Source: a virus
Reading direction: 5' to 3' (one strand)
DNA length: 64,000 bases
Virus record (IMG/VR): IMGVR_UViG_3300035181_000471
Coordinates: 1-64,000 of that record
Position 1 is the stretch's first letter, and the number at the start of each line of letters is the position of its first letter. Below the pieces are notes generated by a model, which saw only the letters and a list, made by a program, of their open reading frames with translations, searched no databases and was not told where the DNA came from. Of the stretch, positions 1 to 8,280 are shown in pieces. A program made the position numbers and the translations under genes.

Positions 1-33
1 CTGGAAAAACGGGGTTCATTTAACATTTTCATG

Positions 34-438
34 TTACCCCCCTCCCCCCCCCCCATTGTCAGTAGAGGGATTTACTTTAACATTTTCTTTCATCCACTCC
101 GATAAAAGTGTATCGCACACGGCTAGATGGTTCACGAGCGCCAATCTAAGGGCTTCAATGGCTTCCTCTGAGTCCATCCCACGCTCTAAAAGCTTGGTGA
201 TAGATAGAGTAAAGCTATTATGAGAACGAATATGTTCATCTCTAGCCTTAGCAGGGTAGCTGATCTCATACATCAAGGTCTCTTCATGTTTGAAGTGATC
301 CAAGGCGTATTCCATCAGTGTAGATGCAATTCTCCCCAAGTTGGCCTTATCATTGGAGATCTGGAGCAAGAACATCATAATGTCTCTATGCTCATAGTCC
401 AGAGGGACCGTCAAATGAGGCAACTTGGGGAAATTCAT
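34..438 (-). CDS. Hemerythrin-like di-iron protein
   Basis: 134 residues from the ATG at 438, preferred over an upstream in-frame start because that ATG overlaps the stop of the preceding 47-residue gene as TAATG. All seven hemerythrin di-iron ligands are present in order: H17, H48, E52, H69, H73, H104, D109, with the HFxxEE and HxxxxD spacing of the family. Known hemerythrins bind O2, NO or store iron; which applies here is unknown. The C-terminus ends in six glycines encoded by a G11-A-G6 run just before TAA, so slippage or sequencing error could alter the end. A second hemerythrin lies at 7656-8018. Confident about the fold, not the role. Confidence 0.85.
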   Translation of the reverse strand: MNFPKLPHLTVPLDYEHRDIMMFLLQISNDKANLGRIASTLMEYALDHFKHEETLMYEISYPAKARDEHIRSHNSFTLSITKLLERGMDSEEAIEALRLALVNHLAVCDTLLSEWMKENVKVNPSTDNGGGGGG

Positions 439-581
439 TACACTAGTCTCCAACCGTAAAGAACAGCCATCTGAATGAGGTGAGCGGCCGTACCAGCGGC
501 AACGGAGTAAACTCCCACCCAGAAACAAAACTTAGCGGTCTTCCAGGCCATGTGGCCCACTTCGTAGAAAAAATACTTCAT
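438..581 (-). CDS. 47-residue membrane peptide
   Basis: Small gene lying exactly between the nucleotidyltransferase and hemerythrin genes. Its ATG overlaps the upstream TAA (TAATG at 581) and its own TAA overlaps the hemerythrin ATG (TAATG at 438), a sign of translational coupling. A GGAG sits about 5 nt before the start. The peptide has one hydrophobic stretch around residues 18-42 with several aromatic residues, consistent with a single membrane-spanning helix. No family recognised; a role beside the hemerythrin is only inferred from the coupling. Confidence 0.75.
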   Translation of the reverse strand: MKYFFYEVGHMAWKTAKFCFWVGVYSVAAGTAAHLIQMAVLYGWRLV

Positions 582-1537
582 TATAGCTCCTTTTCGATTG
601 CAAGAGTTTGAGCGCCGACATACCAGGATTCCAAAAACTCTGTGTCGGACTTCTCAGGGAGTTTGGAGGTTAGGAAGAGGGCGTCACCCTCTTCCATGAG
701 CTTATCAATGATACAGGAAATCTCCCCGTTGGTCAGTTTCCCCGTTCTGATATCCATCAGAAGTTCAGCTTCAGGACGAGGGTAGGTGATCGTCCCATCC
801 TTTAGAATCTCATTCATTTCGGAGCAAATACGAACGGCATGGTAGAGAGCCTTGAGGTCCATACCATTAGACTCCTTGGCCTCTAGAGCGCGAGATCCGT
901 AAGTCTTGCGGAGGTTGATGAGAGGCTCCAGCCAGTTTTTGATTGCGGTAGTTTCTCCGAAGGATCGACCACAGACTTCCATTAGGCGAGTGTCAACTCC
1001 ACCCTTGGTGTCAACCCAGAAACGAACTCCAGGCTTGCCGTCATAGTGCTGTACCATGTGGTCCCAGTAAGGAGACATGATATGGTTTGGAACCCTGTGA
1101 AGAGAGTGCTGTTCGAGGTACTGAAGATCCTGAATGATCATGTCTAGGGTGCTGAGCTTCTCACCCTTGATGGAGTACTTCTGAGCCTGGGAACGAGCGT
1201 AGCCAACAAAAGGCTTGAGCATCTTGGAGACTACTCGGTGCTTGTTAAGACGCAAAAATTCCCATGCGGCGGAAGTTTCCAGAATCATATTGTCAGGTGC
1301 AAATAGCATGGAGTAGGCCACCGTCTGACCACCAGACAGGAGGTCGATGTAACGCTTGGCGTAATACATCTCATGCTCTTCGTTCTTCTCTTCGTCCTTC
1401 CACTGAACATTGTCGGCCTTACGGCGAATCAGTTCATCCAGGGAGAACAGGAAAATACCCTTGTAGTCCTTGTCGGACTTAGGCGTGGCACAACCATAGA
1501 GATGGCTACCGTATAGGCATTTGAATAGTGTCTGCAT
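581..1537 (-). CDS. RlaP-type nucleotidyltransferase (DNA polymerase beta superfamily)
   Basis: 318 residues. The N-terminus carries the minimal nucleotidyltransferase signature: G10-S11 followed by the acidic pair D22 and D24 in SDKDYKG, as in the predicted nucleotidyltransferase family (RlaP, PF10127) linked to RNA repair. The rest is helical with no second motif that I recognise. Substrate unknown; the large tRNA array in the same genome makes tRNA end repair a reasonable but unproven guess. A strong promoter-like site (1555-1562) and GGAGG lie just upstream, so it probably heads the operon that includes the 47-residue peptide and the hemerythrin. Confidence 0.75.
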   Translation of the reverse strand: MQTLFKCLYGSHLYGCATPKSDKDYKGIFLFSLDELIRRKADNVQWKDEEKNEEHEMYYAKRYIDLLSGGQTVAYSMLFAPDNMILETSAAWEFLRLNKHRVVSKMLKPFVGYARSQAQKYSIKGEKLSTLDMIIQDLQYLEQHSLHRVPNHIMSPYWDHMVQHYDGKPGVRFWVDTKGGVDTRLMEVCGRSFGETTAIKNWLEPLINLRKTYGSRALEAKESNGMDLKALYHAVRICSEMNEILKDGTITYPRPEAELLMDIRTGKLTNGEISCIIDKLMEEGDALFLTSKLPEKSDTEFLESWYVGAQTLAIEKEL

Positions 1538-1554
1538 TATTAACCCTCCACTAC

Positions 1555-1582
1555 ATTATACTGGAGGTTGGCTGATTTTCTT
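1555..1582 (-). promoter_or_regulatory. Bipartite phage promoter candidate
   Basis: On the minus strand AGTAAGAAAA, then 13 nt, then AGTATAAT, ending about 17 nt before the start of the nucleotidyltransferase gene. The same upstream decamer and spacing recur unchanged at 59276-59306. The flanking CCTCCA and TGGAGG can also pair into a hairpin around the AT-rich core. Confidence 0.6.
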
Positions 1583-1583
1583 A

Positions 1584-1934
1584 CTACATCACCCAAGCTA
1601 GGGTCTGCTTGTCTTCAAGGCGGATCTCATATCCGAATAATTCAGCATCATTAGGCACATAGCCGTTATCTTTTAAGAATTCTAGAGTATCCCAGTAGGC
1701 TTCAGCCATGTCATATACTTTATCGGCTTTTAACAGTACTGATATAGACTCAACAAAATCACCCTCAAACCCAAAAGTACTAGCTAACAATAGCGAACTC
1801 AGATGTTTCGGTTTGTCCGTTTCATACCATAGTTCAACTTTAATTCGATCCCTCATATACACAGACTGTTGTAAAGTCTCGGCTACATTAAGGGTTACGG
1901 TTAGCTTTGGAGAGGTGAGTGTCGCAGTAGGCAT
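1584..1934 (-). CDS. Hypothetical protein, 116 residues
   Basis: Starts at an ATG two bases after the stop of the upstream gene and ends in TAG followed directly by an in-frame TAA. Beta-rich N-terminal third, mixed charge, no motif recognised. No function proposed. Confidence 0.7.
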   Translation of the reverse strand: MPTATLTSPKLTVTLNVAETLQQSVYMRDRIKVELWYETDKPKHLSSLLLASTFGFEGDFVESISVLLKADKVYDMAEAYWDTLEFLKDNGYVPNDAELFGYEIRLEDKQTLAWVM

Positions 1935-1935
1935 C

Positions 1936-2778
1936 TTAAGACCCCAATAGTCCTTCGATAGTTGTAGCGAGTTCGCGGCCCGTTAGACCCACACCCTCAC
2001 TGGCAACCTCTTGGGCATCAATGTTTAGTTTACTAGAAATAAGTCTAGCGGCGGCTCCTGTCCCACCGGATACTTGAATTAGGTAGCCACTTAGGTCAGA
2101 GGCAGACCATAGGAAGAATTCGGATTCTGGAGTGTCAGCGTGATCTTCGGCCAATCGGTGAAGAAGTTGCATTAGCTCTTCAACTGACCAGCTTTCAATA
2201 TTTGAATCGGCCCAGATCTTAATGATCTTGCCTGGAGGTAGCGATGAGGACTTAACCACTTCGGGTTCCTCGGATACTAAGCCGCCGTGTTCACTATCTT
2301 CTAAATTGTGTGCGTGTTCAACTGCATCTTCAGTTCTATCAACTTCCCCGCCCTTGTTCTCGTTGATGGCTTCAGGATTCTCTAGCTTGAAATAACGATC
2401 CATCCAAGAATCAGAGCTTGATAGGGCTAACTTGGTGAAGGAGCTTAGGGTTACCACTGGCTCTTGATCAGCTTCCCCAAATACTGAGGTTCTTAGCTCT
2501 CCACCAGAGGCATATAGGAAAGCTTCACGCTTCAAGGCATAACCGGACCCGGTTAAGTAGTAAAGTGCATCGGTGCTTATTGGGATGGCAACCACACCAG
2601 CGGTGACACTCTGCCCGGTTTCGGACTTCATTGCTGCAATTACAGGTGAATTCTGATCCACCATTCCGTATAGGAACAAGGCGTTCTGATCAATATCTTC
2701 GCCCCAGATTTGGAACAAAAGTTCGATAACAGGACGCATATCTTCTACTTGCTGGCGTGACACATTGACATAATACAC
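1936..2778 (-). CDS. Hypothetical protein, 280 residues
   Basis: GTG start at 2778 supported by an AAGGAG sequence about 7 nt upstream. The N-terminal half looks globular; residues 140-180 form an acidic, low-complexity linker rich in E, D and H; the C-terminal 90 residues look globular again. No family recognised. A degenerate AGTATTAT site lies at 2830-2837, but without the GAAA element. Confidence 0.75.
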   Translation of the reverse strand: MYYVNVSRQQVEDMRPVIELLFQIWGEDIDQNALFLYGMVDQNSPVIAAMKSETGQSVTAGVVAIPISTDALYYLTGSGYALKREAFLYASGGELRTSVFGEADQEPVVTLSSFTKLALSSSDSWMDRYFKLENPEAINENKGGEVDRTEDAVEHAHNLEDSEHGGLVSEEPEVVKSSSLPPGKIIKIWADSNIESWSVEELMQLLHRLAEDHADTPESEFFLWSASDLSGYLIQVSGGTGAAARLISSKLNIDAQEVASEGVGLTGRELATTIEGLLGS

Positions 2779-2842
2779 TGGGAACTCCTTACATATAAGA
2801 GAGGCTTATTCTGTTTTCTCTACCAGTAGATAATACTGAGTG

Positions 2843-3400
2843 TCAAGAGAGATTAGAGGAGTCCTGTGCCATCTCCTTGACTCTTTCATACTCACTTTTG
2901 ATGCCATCAACATGGTTATCAAGAACGATAACCTTTCTTAGCAGAGGAGCAAAGTGTGATGGAATCCTCATATCCGAGCCATTTTTTGACTTGGTGGTGA
3001 AGGCACACATAGAAATGGAGAACTTGTTCTTATACTTCAATAGGATGTCTTCGAAGCGGGTATTATGGAACCCAATCAAGACGATCTCTGATCCGGCTGG
3101 GAGTTCAGCAAAAATCTCATGCAGGTAAGTCGAGGGCTTATAGAAGACCCCTCCAATGTTCAATCTTGACTCAATGGGGGTCATTCTGATAACTTTGGTT
3201 CCAGTCTTTTCTACTGCGGCTGTATATTTTTCAGCCTGGAGGTCTTTTGTTGATCCGAATAAGACCCAACTTCCGCCTTTTTCTGCTCTAAATACTTCTC
3301 TATTCAAGTAGTTAATAACATCCACGACATACAGTTGAGCCGAAAAAATCTCCCCAGCACGAAACAGGTGTGAGGCTTCCACGATATAGTAGGTGATCAT
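2843..3400 (-). CDS. Hypothetical protein, 185 residues, in frame with thyX
   Basis: Alternating hydrophobic strands and helices suggest a Rossmann-like alpha/beta fold; a distant NYN/PIN-like domain is possible but no catalytic acid cluster can be assigned. It starts 63 bases after the thyX stop and in the same frame: the 21 codons after that stop contain four more stops, all TAG and none TAA or TGA. An AAGGAG motif precedes the ATG, so independent initiation is the default reading. Confidence 0.75.
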   Translation of the reverse strand: MITYYIVEASHLFRAGEIFSAQLYVVDVINYLNREVFRAEKGGSWVLFGSTKDLQAEKYTAAVEKTGTKVIRMTPIESRLNIGGVFYKPSTYLHEIFAELPAGSEIVLIGFHNTRFEDILLKYKNKFSISMCAFTTKSKNGSDMRIPSHFAPLLRKVIVLDNHVDGIKSEYERVKEMAQDSSNLS

Positions 3401-3463
3401 TCCCTAGCTCCTTAATACTTCAAAGAAAGAATCAAGAAGCTAGTTTAATGACTAGTTACGCTA

Positions 3464-4195
3464 CTAGTTACCGATAAAGACTCCTGGGTCCACTTTATCC
3501 TGAATATCCTGAAACAAAACTGGCACTAAGGTCATCATCAATCTGAGGATCTCTCTGGCGACCACTTGCATGTCTGGGTGAGCCGAAGAAGCCGTCCTCA
3601 AAAGTAAGAAATTTCTCAAAGTTCTGAGATTCATGGTCATGACGATCTCGGTCTTCAAGTCATTGGTCAGAAGACCCCTGGCGTCCTGAGGCTTCCACTT
3701 GTACTCGTCTAGAGCGGTAGCATAGTCAACGATGCTGCGCTCTTGAGAGTCAAACCAGAAGTTGATCTCATTGTCAGAGCGGTTGATTAGATGCCAAGGG
3801 AGGATGATCTTAGCTGGTTTCTTGCCGTAATTGACATAACGGGTGGATTCCTGGGTGTAGGAAGCGATACGATGCCTCACAAGCTCGTGGGTCACACCTC
3901 TGGAGGTGATGATTCTGAAGGAAATAGCCACATGCTCCAAAGTGCTTTCATGCTTCAAGCTTAGGATATGCTTCAGGATCTTAACATGACTTCCCTCCTT
4001 AATTGCGTCCTCGCTCTTGTAGGCTGTGCGGATTGCCTCCTCTAGATGACGCATGATGGTTTCACCATCTGGAATCATGCCGATCATCTCAACAGAAGGA
4101 GCTACAAGCTTGACTTTATGCCCTTGCCAGATGGGGTCTTTCATGCGGTTAGTCATGAATTCTAGGGGATTTTTATACTCGTATGGTTCAGCCAT
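3464..4195 (-). CDS. thyX: Flavin-dependent thymidylate synthase ThyX
   Basis: 243 residues, within the usual ThyX length. It converts dUMP to dTMP using methylene-tetrahydrofolate, FAD and NADPH. The ThyX signature RHRIASYTQESTRY lies at residues 107-120, a variant of RHRxxSxxxxSxRY, preceded by the conserved H-x5-H segment near residues 82-88. The ATG overlaps the upstream stop by one base. It ends in TAG TAG. With the deoxyribosyltransferase-like, Nudix and GMP reductase genes it forms the nucleotide-supply set of the phage. Confidence 0.95.
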   Translation of the reverse strand: MAEPYEYKNPLEFMTNRMKDPIWQGHKVKLVAPSVEMIGMIPDGETIMRHLEEAIRTAYKSEDAIKEGSHVKILKHILSLKHESTLEHVAISFRIITSRGVTHELVRHRIASYTQESTRYVNYGKKPAKIILPWHLINRSDNEINFWFDSQERSIVDYATALDEYKWKPQDARGLLTNDLKTEIVMTMNLRTLRNFLLLRTASSAHPDMQVVAREILRLMMTLVPVLFQDIQDKVDPGVFIGN

Positions 4196-4422
4196 TATTT
4201 TAACCTCATGAGAACATCTACATCTACTACATTGACGCCTTCGAACAGGAGGGAATCAACAACGCTTCTGGCCTTCTTAGGGTCTTTGCCACTTGACACA
4301 GAATCACATACCAGTGAAATAAAATCGGACTTAACTGAGTAATTCTCAGCACAAAGCTCTCTCCACCCACTTTCCTTGCGAGTGGAGAGTTTAGCTTGAA
4401 TTATTTCTTTAAGACTTGACAT
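4195..4422 (-). CDS. Hypothetical protein, 75 residues
   Basis: Compact, mostly helical protein between the 298-residue gene (14-base overlap) and thyX (1-base overlap). The overlaps and absence of a gap support it as a real operon member. No motif recognised. Confidence 0.65.
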   Translation of the reverse strand: MSSLKEIIQAKLSTRKESGWRELCAENYSVKSDFISLVCDSVSSGKDPKKARSVVDSLLFEGVNVVDVDVLMRLK

Positions 4423-5305
4423 AGGGGGTTAGCAGTTTCTTCTGGAGTAGAAGATCTAGAGCTTCACTATCTCCGTTCTTCATAATGAGGAGTGACTCGT
4501 AACGAGGAACGATGTGCTTGATCGCAGGCTCATCAATTAATACTGTAACCAGGTACCTAGCGGCTAGAGATTTGTTTAGTATATCTCCACCTGACTCAGA
4601 GTGAACAGGGTAGGACAACCCATCAGCAACAAACCCGCAGCCTCCCTCCAGGCTATCGGCCATTCTCAAACCAGTGTAGGCTCCGACAGTAGCATGATCA
4701 AACATGAATAGCTCCCCACCAGTCAGATATGGAGTCAAAGCAATGGGAGACATAGATGATAGGTTGTTCAGGTCTGCCAAAGCAGGTGTCTTACCAATGT
4801 GGGTCACACGGTAGGAATTCATCCCAGGTTGCATTTCAGATGCAAACTTTAAGTTCTTAACGAGGGCCAGTGCCGCGTTAAAAGCGGAGTCCTCATCGTT
4901 GCTGACCTGACGATACTTGGCTTTCTTAGCCAACGGCGAGTCACCCTCAGGGGGATACTTAGACTGGAGATCCTTGAAATCTTCCGCCATTTTACCCACA
5001 TTGAAAGATGGACAGCCTTCCTGTAGATTGAGGCGAATTTGACTGTAGATATTGAAATCACAGATTCCCTGTCTTGCGGCCTTAGCGGTCTCGATGCGGT
5101 CTTTCTGGATGATGGACCCTGAGTTGAATCCAGCGTGAACAAGTGCCTCATCCACCACTTTAGTCACCAGTCTTTTAGCCCTAGTAGTGCGATCAAGGTC
5201 AGTGTGTGCCTTCTCCTTGAACCAGGAGGCCATGTCTTCTTCACTGTTCCAAACTTCACGGACTAGGGTTGCTAGATGTTGCCCCGCTTTGGTGTAAACT
5301 TCCAT
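4409..5305 (-). CDS. Hypothetical protein, 298 residues
   Basis: No family recognised. Charged helical N-terminal 100 residues, then a glycine-rich middle (about 195-250). The ATG overlaps the stop of the upstream zincin-like gene by one base. Context is nucleotide metabolism and unknown genes only. Confidence 0.75.
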   Translation of the reverse strand: MEVYTKAGQHLATLVREVWNSEEDMASWFKEKAHTDLDRTTRAKRLVTKVVDEALVHAGFNSGSIIQKDRIETAKAARQGICDFNIYSQIRLNLQEGCPSFNVGKMAEDFKDLQSKYPPEGDSPLAKKAKYRQVSNDEDSAFNAALALVKNLKFASEMQPGMNSYRVTHIGKTPALADLNNLSSMSPIALTPYLTGGELFMFDHATVGAYTGLRMADSLEGGCGFVADGLSYPVHSESGGDILNKSLAARYLVTVLIDEPAIKHIVPRYESLLIMKNGDSEALDLLLQKKLLTPYVKS

Positions 5306-5985
5306 TACTTTCTCCCTAATGCGGCTTGTAGCCGAGCGCCCAGTTCGTTATGACAGACCTCAACCTCGTGAGGTAGAACATGCCAACGAAATCTCTGAGA
5401 CAATTTTGATAGAGTGTCTGTAGCTAAGTAGGCGTGAACCTCGTCCTCTACAACGCTTGGTCCGTAGCAACCCCAACTCAACAGGCGATCATGCACGGAT
5501 TGACGATACTTCTCTGGTAGTTTAGCGATGATCTCTCGCTGACCAGCCTTGTAATCTTCATCGAGATACCATAAGGCGTGAGCTAGCTCGTGGTCTCCGG
5601 CCTTCCAAGACGCCTTCTTAGCAGCCTTGTCAGCCGATCCAATAAGGTAGTAGCGGGAGGGTAGATCTAGACTCTTTAGGTGCTTCTGTACGGTTAGTTC
5701 TGCGGAGGTAATTGCGGGAAACTTTTCATAGAACCCATCGACATAATGACCAGGGATATTGAAGCCTGTGTAGGTCCAATAGGGGTTTGCTCTACCGTTC
5801 CTAGAGGTGGTGGATCTGAAGCACCTCATATACTTCTTGAGTCGGGAAGTAGTGAACACCTGATCCTGGAACTTTGGGGATTCAGCGTACTCCTGTGGGC
5901 GAATCAAAGCCTTACCTAAATTGGTGAAGGTGTCGAAGTCTATATGCACCAATCCGGGGACTGGTTGGGTAGAGGTGAAAGCCAT
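5305..5985 (-). CDS. Putative HExxH metallopeptidase-like protein
   Basis: 226 residues. Residues 132-136 read HELAH inside a predicted helix, the zinc-binding HExxH signature of zincins, and a later acidic helix (VVEDEVHAY, about 176-184) could supply the third ligand. This arrangement resembles small phage and bacterial zincins, but overall similarity to a named family is not visible by eye. No signal peptide, so it would act in the cytoplasm or be packaged. The function as a protease is inferred from the motif alone. Confidence 0.5.
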   Translation of the reverse strand: MAFTSTQPVPGLVHIDFDTFTNLGKALIRPQEYAESPKFQDQVFTTSRLKKYMRCFRSTTSRNGRANPYWTYTGFNIPGHYVDGFYEKFPAITSAELTVQKHLKSLDLPSRYYLIGSADKAAKKASWKAGDHELAHALWYLDEDYKAGQREIIAKLPEKYRQSVHDRLLSWGCYGPSVVEDEVHAYLATDTLSKLSQRFRWHVLPHEVEVCHNELGARLQAALGRK

Positions 5986-6176
5986 GTCTGTTCCTTTAAA
6001 GGTGCAGTGTTGGTGAGAACCACTGTATTTACTATTACTGGTTTATCACAGTTGCAGGATGGGGCTATGAACCAACCTAATTCGTTCCTCTTCAGGGTCT
6101 CAGGCATACCACACTTACCACAACGGCGATAAGCGTAGCTAGAGTAGGACGCACAGCCCAGGCTAGTCAGCGTCAT
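5940..6176 (-). CDS. Small zinc-ribbon-like protein, 78 residues
   Basis: Overlaps the gene before it by 14 bases and the gene after it by 46 bases. Contains CxxC (CGKC, residues 19-22) and CxC (CNC, about 41-43), a possible four-cysteine zinc ribbon. The C-terminal third has low complexity and may exist only because of the overlap. Moderate confidence that it is translated. Confidence 0.45.
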   Translation of the reverse strand: MTLTSLGCASYSSYAYRRCGKCGMPETLKRNELGWFIAPSCNCDKPVIVNTVVLTNTAPLKEQTWLSPLPNQSPDWCI

Positions 6177-6642
6177 ACAAACCCTCTTGCCAGAGAAGGA
6201 GCTTTAGGTCATTGATGAAATCGTCTAGATTGTCCCACACCGTAACACCGTTGCGCTCACAACAGATATCAACATTACCCTTACGGTAGAAGCCTTCAGG
6301 ACAACACACTAGAACATCGTCCTTCATATGCATCCCTAGCTCAAGGAAGGTAATTGGAGCCTTGGAGTCCTTGGTGAACACTACTAGAATTAGATCCGCG
6401 ATCTCAAGAGCATCCTGCTCCCAATTTACCTGTTCAGAAAACTGTGGATCGTCCTTCGTCTGCTTCCAGGAGGAGTCCCAGTCATCTCTGCGAGGATTGA
6501 GAATGAGAATATCAAACTCACTCAAAGCCTCGGAGATTTTAGTCTGCCAGTCCTCGGCTTCCCCCATATCAATAGCTCCAGCTAGGAAGATGGCGAACTT
6601 ATCCTTTGTGTATTTCGCGGGTGCCTTTACAATAGTTGCCAT
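6163..6642 (-). CDS. Nucleoside 2-deoxyribosyltransferase-like protein
   Basis: 159 residues. The N-terminal strand IFLAGAIDMGEAEDWQ and the later NPRRDDWD and WEQDALEIADLILV segments match the nucleoside 2-deoxyribosyltransferase-like family, which exchanges bases between deoxyribonucleosides or cleaves the N-glycosidic bond. The conserved E in ITFLELG would be the nucleophile. Ends in TAG. Sits in the phage nucleotide-metabolism group next to the Mre11-like gene (stop and start adjacent). Confidence 0.75.
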   Translation of the reverse strand: MATIVKAPAKYTKDKFAIFLAGAIDMGEAEDWQTKISEALSEFDILILNPRRDDWDSSWKQTKDDPQFSEQVNWEQDALEIADLILVVFTKDSKAPITFLELGMHMKDDVLVCCPEGFYRKGNVDICCERNGVTVWDNLDDFINDLKLLLWQEGLYDAD

Positions 6643-7650
6643 TTAATACTCACATAGTTCCTTGACCAATTCAGCCAGCTTGGGTTCTTCTAAGCACAAT
6701 GCTTCAATCACAGTAATGGGGTCACCACTGGAAATACCATCAACGGAATCCTGCATGTCATTGAAGAACTTCTTAACTTCAGCATTGTCCTTGACGGTTT
6801 CCACCTTTTTATCCTCGATTCTGAACACCTGTTCAATGGGGAGGACAGGGATCTCTACTTCTTTAATACGGGCTTTTTCGGCTCCCAGTGTAATTACTGT
6901 AGCCGCTACTTTTCTCTCCACTTCATCCATAGATAAGGCGGCTCTAGCAATTGACCCCAAGTTAATGTGGGTGACATTTCCAACCGTTTCAGTTTCAGTT
7001 CTTGAGTGGTCATGACCCCAAAGCAAGATGTCGAAGTCTATATTTTTCAACTGATTGTAGCCGATTAACCAATCATTAAAGAACTCCTTGGAGTTCCCTG
7101 ATACCCCAGATGCGTGGACTATGCCTATTCTGTAGTCAACCCCATCTTGGCGTTCGCCGGAGCCTAAGAGGGCGGCTTGAGTTTCCACCCCTGAGGCGAA
7201 ATCGAAAGTCTCTACAGACACATTTACGGAGCCATCTTCGTTAGTGAAGATGAGTGGCTCTCGATTAAGACAGTGGCACACACCAGCCTCCATCAGAACC
7301 CCAATGGGCTGAGAGGGGATTGTGTCCATACGGTCGAACTGGATATCGTGATTTCCTACTGCTGTATAGATCTTTCCAGTGGGGAACGACCCAAAGGTTC
7401 GAATGGCTTCATTGATCATATTCAAGGAATTGGCCTTGGAGTGGCTACCCTTGATATGAAAAATGTCCCCGCCACATAAACATACGCCATTGACTGTGTG
7501 AGTTAGCGCGTTGACAAACTGGAGCTTCTTAAAAATTTGGGAACGGTAGGCGTCAGATCTACGGCCTGGAGCAATGGCTGATAAATGGATGTCAGTCATC
7601 CATGTAAACACTACATCCTTGTTGGGGATCACTACTTTCCTGTAAGCCAT
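6643..7650 (-). CDS. Mre11/SbcD-like nuclease
   Basis: 335 residues from the ATG at 7650, with AAGGA about 9 nt upstream; a TTG one codon earlier is less likely. All calcineurin-like phosphoesterase motifs are visible: DIH near residue 20, GGDIF, GNHD, a mid-protein H in IVHASG, and GHDHS. This is the nuclease half of SbcCD/T4 gp46-gp47 complexes, which process DNA ends and hairpins. Its ATPase partner appears split between 9090-10376 and 32585-33238. The protein lacks a long capping extension, as in T4 gp47. Confidence 0.9.
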   Translation of the reverse strand: MAYRKVVIPNKDVVFTWMTDIHLSAIAPGRRSDAYRSQIFKKLQFVNALTHTVNGVCLCGGDIFHIKGSHSKANSLNMINEAIRTFGSFPTGKIYTAVGNHDIQFDRMDTIPSQPIGVLMEAGVCHCLNREPLIFTNEDGSVNVSVETFDFASGVETQAALLGSGERQDGVDYRIGIVHASGVSGNSKEFFNDWLIGYNQLKNIDFDILLWGHDHSRTETETVGNVTHINLGSIARAALSMDEVERKVAATVITLGAEKARIKEVEIPVLPIEQVFRIEDKKVETVKDNAEVKKFFNDMQDSVDGISSGDPITVIEALCLEEPKLAELVKELCEY

Positions 7651-7655
7651 CAATT

Positions 7656-8018
7656 TCAGTCCTTATCTTTTAAATACTCCATAAACTTCTCGTCCTCAAG
7701 AAGAATGTGGTCTAAAATGCGGTGTTTGAGTTCTTCAAGGGCTTCAAGTTGGTCCTCTATAGGGGTCATGGCAGTTAGCATACCAACTAGCTGGTCCTGG
7801 ATCTTTTCATGCATAACTTCATGGTTTTCAGTATTAGGATAGCCGTAAACTCTCATGCAAGATTCTTCATCTCTGAAGTGGGTGGTCAAATGTTCAATAA
7901 TGCCTGAAACTAGAGTCTCGTTACCAGCTTTTGTAGGGTGGGTTAGGAGTTCAAGATCCTTAACCATAGCCTTGTGGTCAAAATGGATCTTGCTGACCAT
8001 CTCCATTTTGCTCTTCAT
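7656..8018 (-). CDS. Second hemerythrin-like di-iron protein
   Basis: 120 residues, the length of a single hemerythrin domain. The ligand set is complete: H15, H47, E51 (HFRDEE), H66, H70, H104, D109. The start overlaps the upstream 100-residue gene by 41 bases; internal ATGs at codons 5 and 7 would shorten the overlap. The sequence differs strongly from the first hemerythrin outside the ligands, so the pair is not a recent duplication. Probably senses or buffers O2, NO or iron in the infected cell; this is inference. Confidence 0.85.
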   Translation of the reverse strand: MKSKMEMVSKIHFDHKAMVKDLELLTHPTKAGNETLVSGIIEHLTTHFRDEESCMRVYGYPNTENHEVMHEKIQDQLVGMLTAMTPIEDQLEALEELKHRILDHILLEDEKFMEYLKDKD

Positions 8019-8280
8019 GTTGCTTCTCCAACTCTTTGGTCGAACATCGAGATTTTCTCTCGACCTCCTTATAAGAAGAGTCCAAAATTGAGGTTCCCAT
8101 TTTGTTTAGAAGAAAGCGTAATTGAGCTACAATTTTGAGGAAATCGGCTTCGGATATAGGGTTTTTCCTGTCGAATCTGATCTCAAGGCCAGCGGTGTCG
8201 CTACTGACCTCTTCCTTTGAAGATACTAAGGTAATTTTTCTTTTTCCTCTACGGAAATCAAGAGCTAGTTTGGTTGTCAT
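7978..8280 (-). CDS. Hypothetical protein, 100 residues
   Basis: Basic N-terminus, short beta segments, then a charged C-terminal tail rich in K, E and Q. Its ATG lies inside the 3' end of the Nudix gene (23-base overlap). No family recognised. Confidence 0.6.
   Translation of the reverse strand: MTTKLALDFRRGKRKITLVSSKEEVSSDTAGLEIRFDRKNPISEADFLKIVAQLRFLLNKMGTSILDSSYKEVERKSRCSTKELEKQHEEQNGDGQQDPF

Noticed and set aside
1264-1482. Plus-strand frames opposite minus-strand genes, here and throughout
   Set aside because: They are mirror frames of well-supported genes, with arginine/serine-biased composition and no ribosome sites.
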